DNA of 53,774 bases from Gloeomargarita sp. SKYG116. Lineage in GTDB: Bacteria > Cyanobacteriota > Cyanobacteriia > Gloeomargaritales > Gloeomargaritaceae. The notes below the pieces were generated by a model. That model was not told the origin of the DNA. It was given only the letters and a program-made list of their open reading frames with translations, and made no database searches. The stretch spans positions 1 through 53,774 of the forward strand of contig JANWVM010000009.1 of the NCBI GenBank assembly GCA_025056115.1, read 5' to 3'. Within the stretch, counting starts at the first letter, position 1. Every line of letters starts with the position of its first letter. The position numbers were made by a program, and so were the translations under genes. Shown here piece by piece: positions 8,738 to 17,441 of this stretch.

Positions 8738-9919
8738 ATGACGCCTAGCAGGGATCAAGAGTTAGCTGCCGCCGCTACCGCCTGGGATGAGGACTCCTAC
8801 ATTGACTACTACTACGACGACCCGGGCGATACGCCTGGCACGATTCGTATTGACCCAGATGCCCTGCCAACAGAGCTGGTTTTGATTGATTACACACCGG
8901 ATCACGCTAGTTGTCATCAACTCGAACGCCCCCGCGACTGTTTGCCCTATCTGGAACGAGCGTCGGTGTCGTGGTTGGATGTGCGCGGGTTGGGTTCAGC
9001 GGAGATATTACAGGAATTGGGCCAGGTATTTCATTTACACCCGTTGACGTTGGAAGATATTGTGAATGTGCCCCAGCGCCCGAAAGTGGAACCTTATGCT
9101 GACCATCTCGTGCTGGTGACCCGCATGGTCATGCCGCAGGCGGATCACGACGGGTTTTATACAGAACAGGTGAGCTTTGTTCTAGGGCGGTCGGGCTATC
9201 TGGTGACAGTGCAGGAGGAGGGCCAATACGATACATTTGCGCCGGTGCGGGAGCGGATTCGCGCTGATAAAGGAATGATTCGTCGCTATGGCGCTGATTA
9301 CTTGACGTACGCCCTGCTGGATACGATTGTAGACGGATTTTTCCCTGTCCTGGAACTGTACGGTGAACGTTTAGAGGCCCTGGAAAATGCGGTGGTTGGT
9401 CGCCCTAGCCGGGAAACGTTGGTGGAAATCCACCACCTGAGACGGGATTTGCTGAGTTTACGACGGTTAATCTGGCCGTTGCGGGATGCGGTGAATGTGC
9501 TCATCCGGGATGCAGGGGATTTCTTTCAACCTGAGGTGCGGGTCTATCTGCGCGACTGCTACGACCACGCGGTGCAGGTGATGGATATTGTAGAAACCTA
9601 TCGCGAAGTGGCGTCGGGATTGATGGATGTCTATCTGTCAGCCATTGGCAACCGCACGAACGAAATCATGAAGTTCCTCACAGTGATCTCTAGTATTTTT
9701 ATCCCGTTAACGTTTATTGCCGGCATCTATGGCATGAATTTTGACCCCGAAAAATCACCCTGGAATATGCCGGAGTTGCATTGGTACTGGGGGTATCCCC
9801 TGATCCTGGGCGTGATGCTCACGATTGCGATAGCCCTCATTTACTTTTTCAAACGCCGGGGCTGGTTTGATGACCTGACCGTGACTACGGATGCGGAGCC
9901 GGCTCGTAAACTTGGCTAA
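8738..9919 (+). CDS. corA: CorA family magnesium/cobalt transporter
   Basis: A 393-residue pentameric channel subunit of the CorA family for Mg2+ uptake. The large N-terminal cytosolic domain contains HPLTLEDIVNVPQRPK and LVTVQEEG. The long stalk helix follows, then two transmembrane helices at the C-terminus with the diagnostic loop motif YGMNFDP just after the first. The acidic N-terminus (DEDSYIDYYYDDPGD) is unusually rich in Asp and Tyr. The last four bases (CTAA) are shared with the stop of the convergent cyanoP gene. It has its own upstream interval with repeats, which suggests separate regulation from rsmB. Confidence 0.95.
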   Translation: MTPSRDQELAAAATAWDEDSYIDYYYDDPGDTPGTIRIDPDALPTELVLIDYTPDHASCHQLERPRDCLPYLERASVSWLDVRGLGSAEILQELGQVFHLHPLTLEDIVNVPQRPKVEPYADHLVLVTRMVMPQADHDGFYTEQVSFVLGRSGYLVTVQEEGQYDTFAPVRERIRADKGMIRRYGADYLTYALLDTIVDGFFPVLELYGERLEALENAVVGRPSRETLVEIHHLRRDLLSLRRLIWPLRDAVNVLIRDAGDFFQPEVRVYLRDCYDHAVQVMDIVETYREVASGLMDVYLSAIGNRTNEIMKFLTVISSIFIPLTFIAGIYGMNFDPEKSPWNMPELHWYWGYPLILGVMLTIAIALIYFFKRRGWFDDLTVTTDAEPARKLG

Positions 9920-10455
9920 TTGACCTGGAAGGAATTGACCACCTTCTGTAGCAAGTCCATGACTTTCGGCCAGCGACTTTCGGGGACAGAGGCGTTCAGC
10001 GTGTAGAGCTTGCCATGACGAGTGGTGATCGCTGCCAGGTTGTGACGGGTGCCATTGGCTGTGTTCACTACGTACTCCAAGGTGTAGTACAGTTGTTGAT
10101 CATCGGTTTGGTGACTGGCAGCGCTGAGTAGTTGCGGTTTTCTGTCCACTGCCGCTTGCGCCAAGGCCGTTTGCATCAATCGTTCCCCGAGTTCCGCCGG
10201 CGACCCCAACTCCGCCAAGGTTTTTCCCGATTTGACCGGGCTAATGACCAAACTTAGGGTTTCGCTGGGGTCAATCAGGTCATGAAATAAAACGGCGTAT
10301 TTCTGCTGCGGCGCCTGTACCTGTACCCAACCGTTGGGATAGAGAAATTGATACCCTCCTGCCACATCAATGTAGGGATTTAGACCCGCCGTGCCCACAC
10401 TACAACCGGTTAAGCCAACCACCAACCACAACAACCCTAGCCAAACCCAACGCAT
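9916..10455 (-). CDS. Photosystem II reaction centre PsbP family lipoprotein (CyanoP)
   Basis: A 179-residue lipoprotein from ATG 10455, which has AAAGGA five bases upstream; ATGs at 10461 and 10476 are also in frame. The signal peptide ends in the lipobox LTGC, so the protein is anchored on the lumenal membrane face. The mature part shows the PsbP-fold pattern: GYQFLYPNGWVQV, then VLFHDLIDPSETLSLVISP, YYTLEYVV and ITTRHGKLYTLNAS. CyanoP is implicated in early PSII assembly rather than stoichiometric function. The first residues beyond the Cys are short and polar, as usual. It converges with corA with overlapping stop codons. Confidence 0.9.
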   Translation of the reverse strand: MRWVWLGLLWLVVGLTGCSVGTAGLNPYIDVAGGYQFLYPNGWVQVQAPQQKYAVLFHDLIDPSETLSLVISPVKSGKTLAELGSPAELGERLMQTALAQAAVDRKPQLLSAASHQTDDQQLYYTLEYVVNTANGTRHNLAAITTRHGKLYTLNASVPESRWPKVMDLLQKVVNSFQVN

Positions 10456-10519
10456 GACCATCCTTTCGTGACGCAACGCCTATCTCTGATTGTGCCACTC
10501 AACGCCCATCCCCCTGCGC

Positions 10520-10549
10520 TACAATCGGGTTGTTAATTTTCGTTAAGAT
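10520..10549 (+). promoter_or_regulatory. Possible -10 elements for the carotenoid oxygenase gene
   Basis: The divergent interval 10456-10561 contains TACAAT at 10520-10525 and TTAAGAT a few bases further downstream, each resembling a -10 box on the plus strand. No clear -35 sits at the right distance. The gene has no evident Shine-Dalgarno before its ATG at 10562, so a short leader is possible. Confidence 0.3.
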
Positions 10550-10561
10550 TTGTGACTAGCC

Positions 10562-11998
10562 ATGACCACCGTGACGGCGACCTATTACCGGCTGGAGGAT
10601 TGGCAGGGGGGACATCGCACCCAACCTCAGGAATTTGCCTACTGGGTGGAGGAGGTCACTGGGACGATTCCAGCGGGGTTAACCGGCACGCTCTATCGCA
10701 ATGGGCCAGGGCGGTTGGACCGGGGCGGCCAACGGTACCATCACCCGTTTGATGGGGATGGCATGGTGAATCAAGTGTGTTTTCGAGAGGGACGGGCTTT
10801 CTATCGCAATCGTTATGTAAAAACACCAGAATATCTAGCGGAGGAACGGGCCAATCAAATTCTGTACCGGGGTGTGTTCGGCACTCAAAAGCCAGGGGGC
10901 TGGTGGCACAATTTTGGGGACATGCGGTTAAAAAATATCGCCAATACCAATGTGGTTTATTGGGGGAATAAACTGCTGGCCTTGTGGGAAGCGGCCCATC
11001 CCTACCGGCTTGACCCCAGAACTCTGGAGACGCTGGGTTTGGACAATCTGGGAGGCCTGATTCCGGAAGGGCATGGATTTTCCGCTCATCCTCGCCTTGA
11101 TCCCCAGGGGTTACTGGTCAATTTTGGTGTTAAAGCGGGCCTGAACAGCGAAATCCGGCTCTATGAGTTTGATGACCAATGGGGGGTTGTCCGCCAGCAT
11201 CAATACACCATCAATGGTTTTGCCTTTTTGCATGATTTCATCCTGACCGAGAATTACTATGTGTTCTTCCAAAATCCGGTCCAGTTTTTCCCATTGCCCT
11301 ACCTGCTGGGGTGGACGGGAGCAGCGCAATGCCTGCATTTTGACCGGGAACAACCCACGCGCATCTTAGTCATTCCCAGGTCAGGGGGGGCCGTGCGCGT
11401 GTTTTTGACTGAGCCGTGCTTCGTTTTTCACCATGCCAATGGCTATGAGCAGGGGGATGAACTGGTGCTTGACTCCATCTGCTACAGCCATTTCCCCACG
11501 ATTGACCAGCAGACGGATTACCGGTTTGTGGATTTTGCGTCCCTGCCGGCAGGACAACTCAAGCGCTTTCGGGTGAATTTGACGACCCATCGCGTGCGCA
11601 CGGACATGCTCTTGCCCCGTTGCTGTGAATTTCCCCAGGTGCATCCTCAGCGGGTGGGCCGCTCCTACCGGTGGGTTTATCTGGGGGTGGCGGCTGATCC
11701 TGTGGCCAATGCACCCCTGCAAGGCATCATGGCGCTGGATGTGACCACTGGTCGGCAAAGTGTGTGGCTGGCAGGGCCGCGGGGATTTGTGAGTGAACCA
11801 GTGTTTGTCCCCCGCAGCGCCGGAGAAAATGACGGCTGGTTGCTGGCCTTTGTCTATAATGCCGCCCGTCAATGTACAGATATCGTCATCCTGGATGCGA
11901 TGGATGTCTCGGCGGGGCCAGTGGCGACGTTGCACCTGCGGCATCACGTTCCCTACGGACTGCACGGGTCATTCACGCCGGTTGATTGGGGGCCGTGA
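10562..11998 (+). CDS. Apocarotenoid-15,15'-oxygenase-type carotenoid cleavage dioxygenase
   Basis: A 478-residue seven-bladed beta-propeller dioxygenase that cleaves carotenoid or apocarotenoid double bonds using non-heme Fe(II). The four iron-binding histidines are visible in FSAHPRLD, FLHDFIL, VFHHANGY and, near the C-terminus, YGLHGSF. The overall layout (TLYRNGPGRLDRGG, HPFDGDGM, GVFGTQKPGGW, LKNIANTNV) closely follows the Synechocystis ACO/Diox1 enzyme, which makes retinal from apocarotenals. Substrate is inferred from that resemblance. A second, more distant paralogue lies at 50344-51759. No opsin gene is nearby. Confidence 0.92.
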   Translation: MTTVTATYYRLEDWQGGHRTQPQEFAYWVEEVTGTIPAGLTGTLYRNGPGRLDRGGQRYHHPFDGDGMVNQVCFREGRAFYRNRYVKTPEYLAEERANQILYRGVFGTQKPGGWWHNFGDMRLKNIANTNVVYWGNKLLALWEAAHPYRLDPRTLETLGLDNLGGLIPEGHGFSAHPRLDPQGLLVNFGVKAGLNSEIRLYEFDDQWGVVRQHQYTINGFAFLHDFILTENYYVFFQNPVQFFPLPYLLGWTGAAQCLHFDREQPTRILVIPRSGGAVRVFLTEPCFVFHHANGYEQGDELVLDSICYSHFPTIDQQTDYRFVDFASLPAGQLKRFRVNLTTHRVRTDMLLPRCCEFPQVHPQRVGRSYRWVYLGVAADPVANAPLQGIMALDVTTGRQSVWLAGPRGFVSEPVFVPRSAGENDGWLLAFVYNAARQCTDIVILDAMDVSAGPVATLHLRHHVPYGLHGSFTPVDWGP

Positions 11999-12031
11999 TA
12001 GGATGGGTAGCTAGCATTTGGGGCACAGACC

Positions 12032-12328
12032 ATGGCGGCATCACGGCTGAAAATTGCCCTAGGGAGTTTTGGGACGGTACTGCTAGCGGAATTGGGCGAC
12101 AAGACCCAGGTGACGACCTTGTTGATGACTAGTTCCTCCCATCAACCGGGAGTGGTGTTTGTAGGAGCGGCGTTGGCGTTGCTGGCGACCAGTTGCCTGG
12201 GGGTGCTGGTTGGGCACTGGCTCAGTCAATGGCTAGACCCACGTCGCGTTGAGGTCGTTTCCGGAGCCTTTTTCCTAGCGGTGGCCCTGTGGTTGGGGTG
12301 GGATTGGTGGCGCGCCGGTCGGGTATGA
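12032..12328 (+). CDS. Half-size UPF0016/GDT1-family cation transporter, subunit A
   Basis: A 98-residue membrane protein with about three hydrophobic segments and one copy of the family signature E-x-G-D-K-(T/S), here ELGDKTQ near residue 20. Full-length UPF0016 proteins (TMEM165/Gdt1/Mnx) carry two such halves and move Mn2+ or Ca2+. This gene encodes only one half; the next gene encodes the other. Cyanobacterial half-size pairs have been described as hemi manganese exchangers (Hmx1/Hmx2), and I infer that this is such a pair without assigning the numbers. Its stop overlaps the start of the next gene (ATGA). Confidence 0.88.
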   Translation: MAASRLKIALGSFGTVLLAELGDKTQVTTLLMTSSSHQPGVVFVGAALALLATSCLGVLVGHWLSQWLDPRRVEVVSGAFFLAVALWLGWDWWRAGRV

Positions 12329-12612
12329 ATTGGCAGTTGCTGGTGGTGACCTTTGTGACGGTTTTTTTGGCGGAAGTCGGGGACAAGAGTCAATTGGCAA
12401 CCATTGCCCTGAGCAGTGGCTCTGGCGCCCCGCGATGGGTGTTTGTGGGCACGGCAACCGCCTTGGTTACGTCCAGCTTTTTGGGGGTATTCGGGGGCGA
12501 ATGGCTGTGCCGGGTGGTGCCTCTCGATCACCTCCAGCTCCTGGCTGCTGTTGGTTTCTTGCTCTTGGGCGTGCGCAGCCTGTGGCCCAAACAAAAGGAG
12601 CCAGGTAATTAA
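12325..12612 (+). CDS. Half-size UPF0016/GDT1-family cation transporter, subunit B
   Basis: A 95-residue membrane protein whose ATG at 12325 overlaps the previous stop in ATGA, so the two halves are translationally coupled and probably made in equal amounts. It carries the second signature EVGDKSQ near residue 20, with three hydrophobic segments. Together the two proteins supply the two E-x-G-D-K motifs that line the cation path in full-length family members. Manganese is the likely substrate given the neighbouring psbB and the known cyanobacterial homologues. A longer in-frame ORF from 12289 is rejected in favour of the coupled start. Confidence 0.88.
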   Translation: MNWQLLVVTFVTVFLAEVGDKSQLATIALSSGSGAPRWVFVGTATALVTSSFLGVFGGEWLCRVVPLDHLQLLAAVGFLLLGVRSLWPKQKEPGN

Positions 12613-12647
12613 CACCTGACCCCCTCCTGTCGAACATTGGGCCTGGA

Positions 12648-14183
12648 TTAGACGGCGGTTTCTTCGGTGCGACGGGTGGTTTTGTCCCCGACTTTCAGGA
12701 ACACGCCGAATTCGACTTGTTCGCCGATGTTCTCATCAATCCCGGCAAACACATCCCGGAACAGGGTACGCGACCCATGCCAGATATGACCGAAGAAGAA
12801 CAGTAACGCAAACGACGCATGGGCAAAGGTAAACCACCCGCGGGGACTGGTGCGGAACACGCCGTCGGATTTGAAAATCTCCCGGTCGAATTCAAACGGT
12901 TCACCCAACTGGGCCTTGCGGGCGTACTGCTTGACCACCGCCGGGTCGGTGAAGGTCTGACCGTTGAGTTTGCCGCCGTAGAACGTGACCGTCACGCCCG
13001 TTTGTTCAATGCTGAACTTGGAATCGGCGCGCCGGAAGGGAATATCCGCCCGCACAATCCCGTCTTCGTCCACTAGGATAACTGGGAAGGTTTCAAAGAA
13101 ATTGGGCAAGCGCCGCACGGTCAAAATCCGGCCCTCGGCATCTTTGAACTCCGGGTGACCCAACCAGGCCAGCGCTAAACCATCCCCCTTGTTCATCGGA
13201 CCCGCCCGGAACAGACCGCCCTTGGCTGGACTGTTACCCACATAATCATAGAAGGCCAGTTTTTCTGGAATCCGCGACCAGGCTTCTTGCTTGCTCAAAC
13301 CAGCCGCTAAATCCGCCTGCACTCGCCGCTGGATTTCTTTTTGGAAATAGCCCTTATCCCACTGGTAGCGCGTCGGGCCGAACAACTCCACCGGCGTCGT
13401 TGCTGACCCGTACCACATCGTCCCTGCCACCACAAATGCGGCAAAGAAGACGGCGGCAATGCTGCTCGACAACACGCTTTCAATGTTCCCCATGCGCAGG
13501 GCGCGGTAGAGACGTTGGGGCGGTCGCACGGTCAAATGGAACAACCCGGCAATGATGCCCACAATCCCAGCGGCGATGTGGTGCGCCACCACTCCCCCTG
13601 GGTTAAACGGATTGAATCCTTCGGGTCCCCAAGCGGGTGCTACCGGTTGCACATGGCCAGTTAGTCCATAGGGGTCCGAAACCCACATCCCTGGCCCGAA
13701 CAACCCAGTCAGGTGAAACGCGCCAAATCCAAAACACAGCAGGCCGGCTAGGAACAGGTGAATGCCGAACATCTTGGGCAAGTCCAACGCCGGCTCGCCC
13801 GTGCGCGGGTCCCGGAATAACTCCAAATCCCAGTAGACCCAATGCCAAATGGCCGCCAAGAAGAGCAACCCCGACAGGATGATATGGGCGGCTGCCACCC
13901 CTTCAAACGACCACAACCCCGGATCAGTGACCGCTTCCCCGTAGATGTTCCAACCGCCCCAGGAATTGGTCACCCCCAGGCGCACCATGAACGGCAACAC
14001 AAACATCCCCTGCCGCCACATGGGATTCAACACAGGGTCGGTATGGTCAAACACTGCCAACTCGTACAGCGCCATGGAGCCTGCCCAACCGGCCACCAGC
14101 GATGTATGCATCAAATGAACCGAAATCAGCCGCCCTGGGTCGTTAATGACGACTGTGTGAACTCGGTACCAGGGTAGTCCCAT
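12648..14183 (-). CDS. psbB: Photosystem II CP47 chlorophyll apoprotein
   Basis: CP47 is the inner antenna subunit of photosystem II in the thylakoid membrane, binding 16 chlorophylls and passing energy to the D1/D2 core. The 511-residue protein begins [19 protein letters not shown], the canonical start, and has six transmembrane helices with chlorophyll-ligand histidines. The large lumenal loop E between helices V and VI spans roughly residues 255-450. The C-terminal helix region reads [21 protein letters not shown] strong ribosome binding site (AAGGAGG) precedes the ATG. psbT, which often follows psbB in cyanobacteria, is absent: only 35 bases separate psbB from the convergent transporter gene. 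Confidence 0.99.
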   Translation of the reverse strand: MGLPWYRVHTVVINDPGRLISVHLMHTSLVAGWAGSMALYELAVFDHTDPVLNPMWRQGMFVLPFMVRLGVTNSWGGWNIYGEAVTDPGLWSFEGVAAAHIILSGLLFLAAIWHWVYWDLELFRDPRTGEPALDLPKMFGIHLFLAGLLCFGFGAFHLTGLFGPGMWVSDPYGLTGHVQPVAPAWGPEGFNPFNPGGVVAHHIAAGIVGIIAGLFHLTVRPPQRLYRALRMGNIESVLSSSIAAVFFAAFVVAGTMWYGSATTPVELFGPTRYQWDKGYFQKEIQRRVQADLAAGLSKQEAWSRIPEKLAFYDYVGNSPAKGGLFRAGPMNKGDGLALAWLGHPEFKDAEGRILTVRRLPNFFETFPVILVDEDGIVRADIPFRRADSKFSIEQTGVTVTFYGGKLNGQTFTDPAVVKQYARKAQLGEPFEFDREIFKSDGVFRTSPRGWFTFAHASFALLFFFGHIWHGSRTLFRDVFAGIDENIGEQVEFGVFLKVGDKTTRRTEETAV

Positions 14184-14372
14184 TGACTACACGCCTCCTT
14201 CGTCTTAAACCGCTTTTGTACCTACAGCTTCGATTGTAAGGGCGAGGTTGACCGGCCTGACCGACCCCCACCCCCCAGACGGACACGAAACTTGAGTTAC
14301 ATTTTACTAAGGAGTCCTTGGCAACCCCCAGACAGTTCGTAACATTGCTTAACATTTGCCTTAAGGTTTCCG
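14184..14372. promoter_or_regulatory. Divergent psbB / radical SAM promoter region
   Basis: This 189-base interval separates psbB (minus) from the radical SAM gene (plus). On the minus strand TACAAT (14238-14233) could be the psbB -10 box, about 50 bases before the start codon; no convincing -35 is seen. The region also has a C-rich tract on the plus strand near 14265-14280. The psbB Shine-Dalgarno is at the left end of the interval. Confidence 0.35.
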
Positions 14373-16034
14373 GTGCGTGGCCTCTGGTCAGAAGAACGTT
14401 TATTATTCACGCCGGCTGTTCCGGAAGCAACGGCCGTACCGCTGGTGTGGGCCTATCCCAATACCTACAGCGTCGGGATTACCAGCTTGGGCTACCAGTT
14501 GATTTGGGGATTGTTGGCGCAACGTCCGGATGTACGGGTGAGTCGTTGGTTTACCGATGAACGGGAGCCATTGGCGACGCAACCGGAGTTGATCGGGTTT
14601 TCGTTAGCCTGGGAGCTGGACTACCCCCATCTGTTGGATTTGCTGGAACAGTTGCAGACCCCCCTGTGGAGCCGGGAACGCCAAGACGGGCATCCCCTGG
14701 TGTTTGGGGGCGGGCCGGTGTTGAGCGCCAATCCGGAGCCGTTTGCCGATTTTTTGGATGTGATTTTACTGGGGGATGCGGAGGAATTAATTCCGCGGTT
14801 TCTGGATGCCTATTTAACCGTGCGCCACCAGGACCGGCAGGAGCAACTGCTGCACTTGGCCCAGGTGCCGGGTGTGTATGTCCCGCAGTTTTATCAACCT
14901 AAGTATGCCGCCCCAACTGGCCACCTGGAAACCGTTTGCCCCCATCCGGAAGCGCCCCCGCAGGTGCAACGCCAGGTGTATCAAGGCAACCGGCTGGCTG
15001 TGTCCACCGTGGTCACCCCGCGCGCCGCCTGGGAAAACATCTACATGGTGGAAGTGGTGCGCAGTTGCCCAGAAATGTGCCGTTTTTGTCTCGCCAGCTA
15101 TCTCACCTTGCCGTTTCGGAAGGCCGATGTGGGCCAAGGATTACTGCCGGCAATCATGCAGGGGCTGACGGTGACGGACCGGATTGGCTTACTGGGGCCG
15201 TCGGTGACCCAACATCCCGAATTTCCGGCGTTGCTCACGGCTTTGAATCAACCCGAATTTGACCAGGTACGGCTCAGCATTGCGTCGGTGCGGGCAGCGA
15301 CCGTGGACGAATTGCTGGTGACCACCCTGGCACGCCATCACACCCAGTCCCTGACCATTGCGGTCGAGAGTGGGTCGGAGCGCCTGCGGCAGGTGATGAA
15401 TAAAAAACTGGACCAGGCGGACATCTACCGGGCGGCGCAGGTGACCCAACAGGGGGGCCTCAAGGGCTTGAAACTGTACACCATGGTGGGCGTGCCGACG
15501 GAAACCGAGGCTGACGTGGCCGCAACGGTGCAGTTGGGTCGAGAGTTGCGCCAACTGGTGCCTCGCTTACGCCTGAGCGTTGGGTGCAGTACGTTCGTTC
15601 CCAAGGCCCAGACCCCCTGGCAGTGGTTAGGCGTCAACCCGCAGGCGGAAAAACGATTGCAGTTTTTAGCAAAACAACTAGGCAAGCTGGGGGTGGACGT
15701 TCGCCCAGAACCCTACAAGGATTCGCTGGTGCAGGCGTTGTTGTCGCGGGGGGACCGGCGGTTGGGGCCATTGCTGCTGTTAACCCGCGAATACGGCGTT
15801 TCCTTAGGCGGTATCCGGCGAGCGTTCAAGGAATTGCGCGGCCAACTCCCCCCCTGGGATTTCTATGTGCACCAGGACTGGCCGGCTGACAGGCCGCTTC
15901 CCTGGCAACACCTGACCGGCACCGTGACCCTGGCGATGCTCCACCAACACCGGCAACGTTCCCTGGAGCGCTATGATGAAAAAAACGGGGGAGCAGCCGA
16001 TGGAACTGGAACAACAATTGCAACAACTGATTGA
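14373..16034 (+). CDS. B12-binding-type radical SAM protein, function unknown
   Basis: A 553-residue protein starting at GTG 14373 with AAGG a few bases upstream. The N-terminal 200 residues resemble the Rossmann-like B12-binding region of this radical SAM class (WAYPNTYSVGITSLGYQ, GGGPVLSANPEPFADFLD). I see no clear DxHxxG cobalamin-ligand motif. The radical SAM core follows, with the CxxxCxxC cluster in CPEMCRFCLASY near residue 235 and SIASVRAATVDELLV and IAVESGSERLRQ further on. Cyanobacteria commonly carry one such protein, but its substrate is unknown to me. The 3' end overlaps the next gene by 35 bases. Confidence 0.85.
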   Translation: MRGLWSEERLLFTPAVPEATAVPLVWAYPNTYSVGITSLGYQLIWGLLAQRPDVRVSRWFTDEREPLATQPELIGFSLAWELDYPHLLDLLEQLQTPLWSRERQDGHPLVFGGGPVLSANPEPFADFLDVILLGDAEELIPRFLDAYLTVRHQDRQEQLLHLAQVPGVYVPQFYQPKYAAPTGHLETVCPHPEAPPQVQRQVYQGNRLAVSTVVTPRAAWENIYMVEVVRSCPEMCRFCLASYLTLPFRKADVGQGLLPAIMQGLTVTDRIGLLGPSVTQHPEFPALLTALNQPEFDQVRLSIASVRAATVDELLVTTLARHHTQSLTIAVESGSERLRQVMNKKLDQADIYRAAQVTQQGGLKGLKLYTMVGVPTETEADVAATVQLGRELRQLVPRLRLSVGCSTFVPKAQTPWQWLGVNPQAEKRLQFLAKQLGKLGVDVRPEPYKDSLVQALLSRGDRRLGPLLLLTREYGVSLGGIRRAFKELRGQLPPWDFYVHQDWPADRPLPWQHLTGTVTLAMLHQHRQRSLERYDEKNGGAADGTGTTIATTD

Positions 16035-16455
16035 CGAGGCCCCCACCACGGACAATACGGCACAACTGGTGCAACTGATTGGCCCACTCCTGCTGGACAT
16101 TGCCAAGAACTTTCGCCACAAGCAGTACTACATTGTCCAAACGCTCGACAAGCGCTGGCAGACGAGCACCTATACGTCCATTGCCGGTGCCGAGCGCACC
16201 CTGCTGTACGCCTATTGCACATTAGAAGATGCCACCAACAGCATTCCCCTGCCCAAGGACCCCTGGTTAATGGCCTTGCCGGTGCCAGTTGTCCATATCA
16301 TTTTTCAACTGCTGGCGCTAGAACCGGTGGAGAGCGTCATTTTTTGGGAAGAGCCGGGGCCGCGATTGGGCGCTGAACTCAAACGCCAGGAACTGCAAGC
16401 CTATATCCAGAACTATCTACTGCAGTTGTCGGGGCCGCCGCCGGATTTGGCTTGA
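16000..16455 (+). CDS. Conserved cyanobacterial protein of unknown function
   Basis: A 151-residue soluble protein. The start at ATG 16000 (MELEQQLQQLIDEAPTTDN) is preferred because GGGGGAG precedes it and it matches, from memory, the usual N-terminus of a cyanobacterial family (EQQLQxLIDEAP ... HxQYYIxQTLD). An ATG at 15973 would add nine residues. The middle segment FRHKQYYIVQTLDKRW and the later PLPKDPWLMALPVPVVHIIFQ are regular features of that family. No membrane segment or catalytic motif is seen. It overlaps the radical SAM gene at the 5' end and the CysQ-like gene at the 3' end (43 bases). I know no function for it. Confidence 0.8.
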   Translation: MELEQQLQQLIDEAPTTDNTAQLVQLIGPLLLDIAKNFRHKQYYIVQTLDKRWQTSTYTSIAGAERTLLYAYCTLEDATNSIPLPKDPWLMALPVPVVHIIFQLLALEPVESVIFWEEPGPRLGAELKRQELQAYIQNYLLQLSGPPPDLA

Positions 16456-17300
16456 GTCTCGGTGACATAAACGGCTTCCTGGATCAATGGCAGTAATTTG
16501 GGCAGAAATTCTGGCCACCCTACCACAATCCGCTGGCAGTGGCAGAGCGTCACAGCATCCACCACTTGGGGATCGAAACGCAGGCGTTGACCATCCAGGT
16601 CACAGCAAGTGAGTCCCGCCGCCTGGGCAATAGCAATCGGGCCGACCGTGTCCCACAGTTTGACGCGCCGGTTGAAGTACATGTAGGCCAAGGCCCGCCC
16701 CCGGATGACTTCCACCACCTTCAACCCAAAGCTGCCCATGGTTTGTAAATCCGCGCCGGGGATGAGCTTTTGTAAGGCCGGGCCGTAACGCTCGCGGTCC
16801 TTATCGCCAATCATCAGCGGGCAGTACCAGACAGACGGCGGCTCCGGGCGTTTTTGGGGCAGGGGCATCACCCGCTGGTCGGGCAACTGCTGGTACACGC
16901 CGTAGCTTGGCCCGCCCCAGTACATCCGTTCCAGCACGGGCGCATAAATCCAGCCCGCCGTCGGTTGATAGTGCTCCAGCAATCCCACCATCAGGGAGTA
17001 GTAGGGCCGTTGATGCACGAAATCATCAGTGCCATCAATGGGGTCAATGCACCAGAGACGCGGGCGACCGGCAGTGTAGTCGTAGCGGGAGTCGGGGTTT
17101 TCTTCGGTAATCAGGCCGTCCTCAGGAAACCATTGGCGAAACTGGTGGGTTAAGCGGGCGTCTAGCGCCTGGTCGACGGTGGTGACATAGTCCGCTGGGC
17201 CTTTCTCCATCACCGTGAAACCCGTTTCACCCATGCGCCGGGCCTGCGCCCCACATGCCCGCAGCAGCTCGCGAATTGCCCCGTCCCACTGCCAATCCAT
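16413..17300 (-). CDS. Inositol monophosphatase family protein, probable 3'(2'),5'-bisphosphate nucleotidase (CysQ-like)
   Basis: A 295-residue Mg2+- and Li+-sensitive phosphatase of the IMPase superfamily. Metal-binding motifs are present: ITEENPDS for the first Glu, DPIDGTDDF near residue 87 for the central DPxDGT block, and WDTVGPIAIAQAAG near the C-terminal quarter for the closing WD motif. Members hydrolyse inositol phosphates, fructose-1,6-bisphosphate or PAP. The WCIDPIDGTDDFVHQ wording is closest to CysQ/PAP phosphatases, but substrate is not proven by sequence. It lies 65 bases downstream of tRNA-Pro on the same strand and overlaps the preceding convergent gene by 43 bases. Confidence 0.82.
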   Translation of the reverse strand: MDWQWDGAIRELLRACGAQARRMGETGFTVMEKGPADYVTTVDQALDARLTHQFRQWFPEDGLITEENPDSRYDYTAGRPRLWCIDPIDGTDDFVHQRPYYSLMVGLLEHYQPTAGWIYAPVLERMYWGGPSYGVYQQLPDQRVMPLPQKRPEPPSVWYCPLMIGDKDRERYGPALQKLIPGADLQTMGSFGLKVVEVIRGRALAYMYFNRRVKLWDTVGPIAIAQAAGLTCCDLDGQRLRFDPQVVDAVTLCHCQRIVVGWPEFLPKLLPLIQEAVYVTETQAKSGGGPDNCSR

Positions 17301-17318
17301 AGCCGGCCCTCGCCCACA

Positions 17319-17334
17319 GTAACAACTCTGTTAC
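17319..17334. promoter_or_regulatory. Inverted repeat GTAACA-N4-TGTTAC upstream of the CysQ-like gene
   Basis: The element has perfect 6-base arms, 19-34 bases upstream of the CysQ-like start codon and between it and tRNA-Pro. It could be an operator or a small RNA hairpin. The same half-sites with a 2-base spacer recur at 18189-18202 on the other side of lipM. Confidence 0.4.
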
Positions 17335-17365
17335 ATTACCAATTGTGGGTCAAGGGCGTCACCTA

Positions 17366-17439
17366 TCGGGATGGCGGGATTCGAACCCACGGCCCCTTCG
17401 TCCCGAACGAAGTGCGCTACCAAGCTGCGCTACATCCCG
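17366..17439 (-). tRNA. tRNA-Pro(CGG)
   Basis: On the minus strand the 74 bases fold as a full cloverleaf. The acceptor arms CGGGATG/CATCCCG pair over 7 bp with discriminator A. The anticodon stem CTTCG/CGAAG encloses the loop TTCGGGA, giving anticodon CGG (proline). The T arm contains GGTTCGAATCC. CCA is not encoded. The 5' end is only two bases from the ATG of the divergent lipM-like gene. Confidence 0.97.
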
Positions 17440-17441
17440 TC

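Noticed and set aside
11381-11965. 194-residue minus-strand ORF inside the carotenoid oxygenase
   Set aside because: It has no recognisable motifs and lies wholly antisense to a gene with all four catalytic histidines.
17343-17441. N-terminal extension of the lipM-like ORF
   Set aside because: The extra 33 residues are the antisense translation of tRNA-Pro, a well-known source of false extensions.
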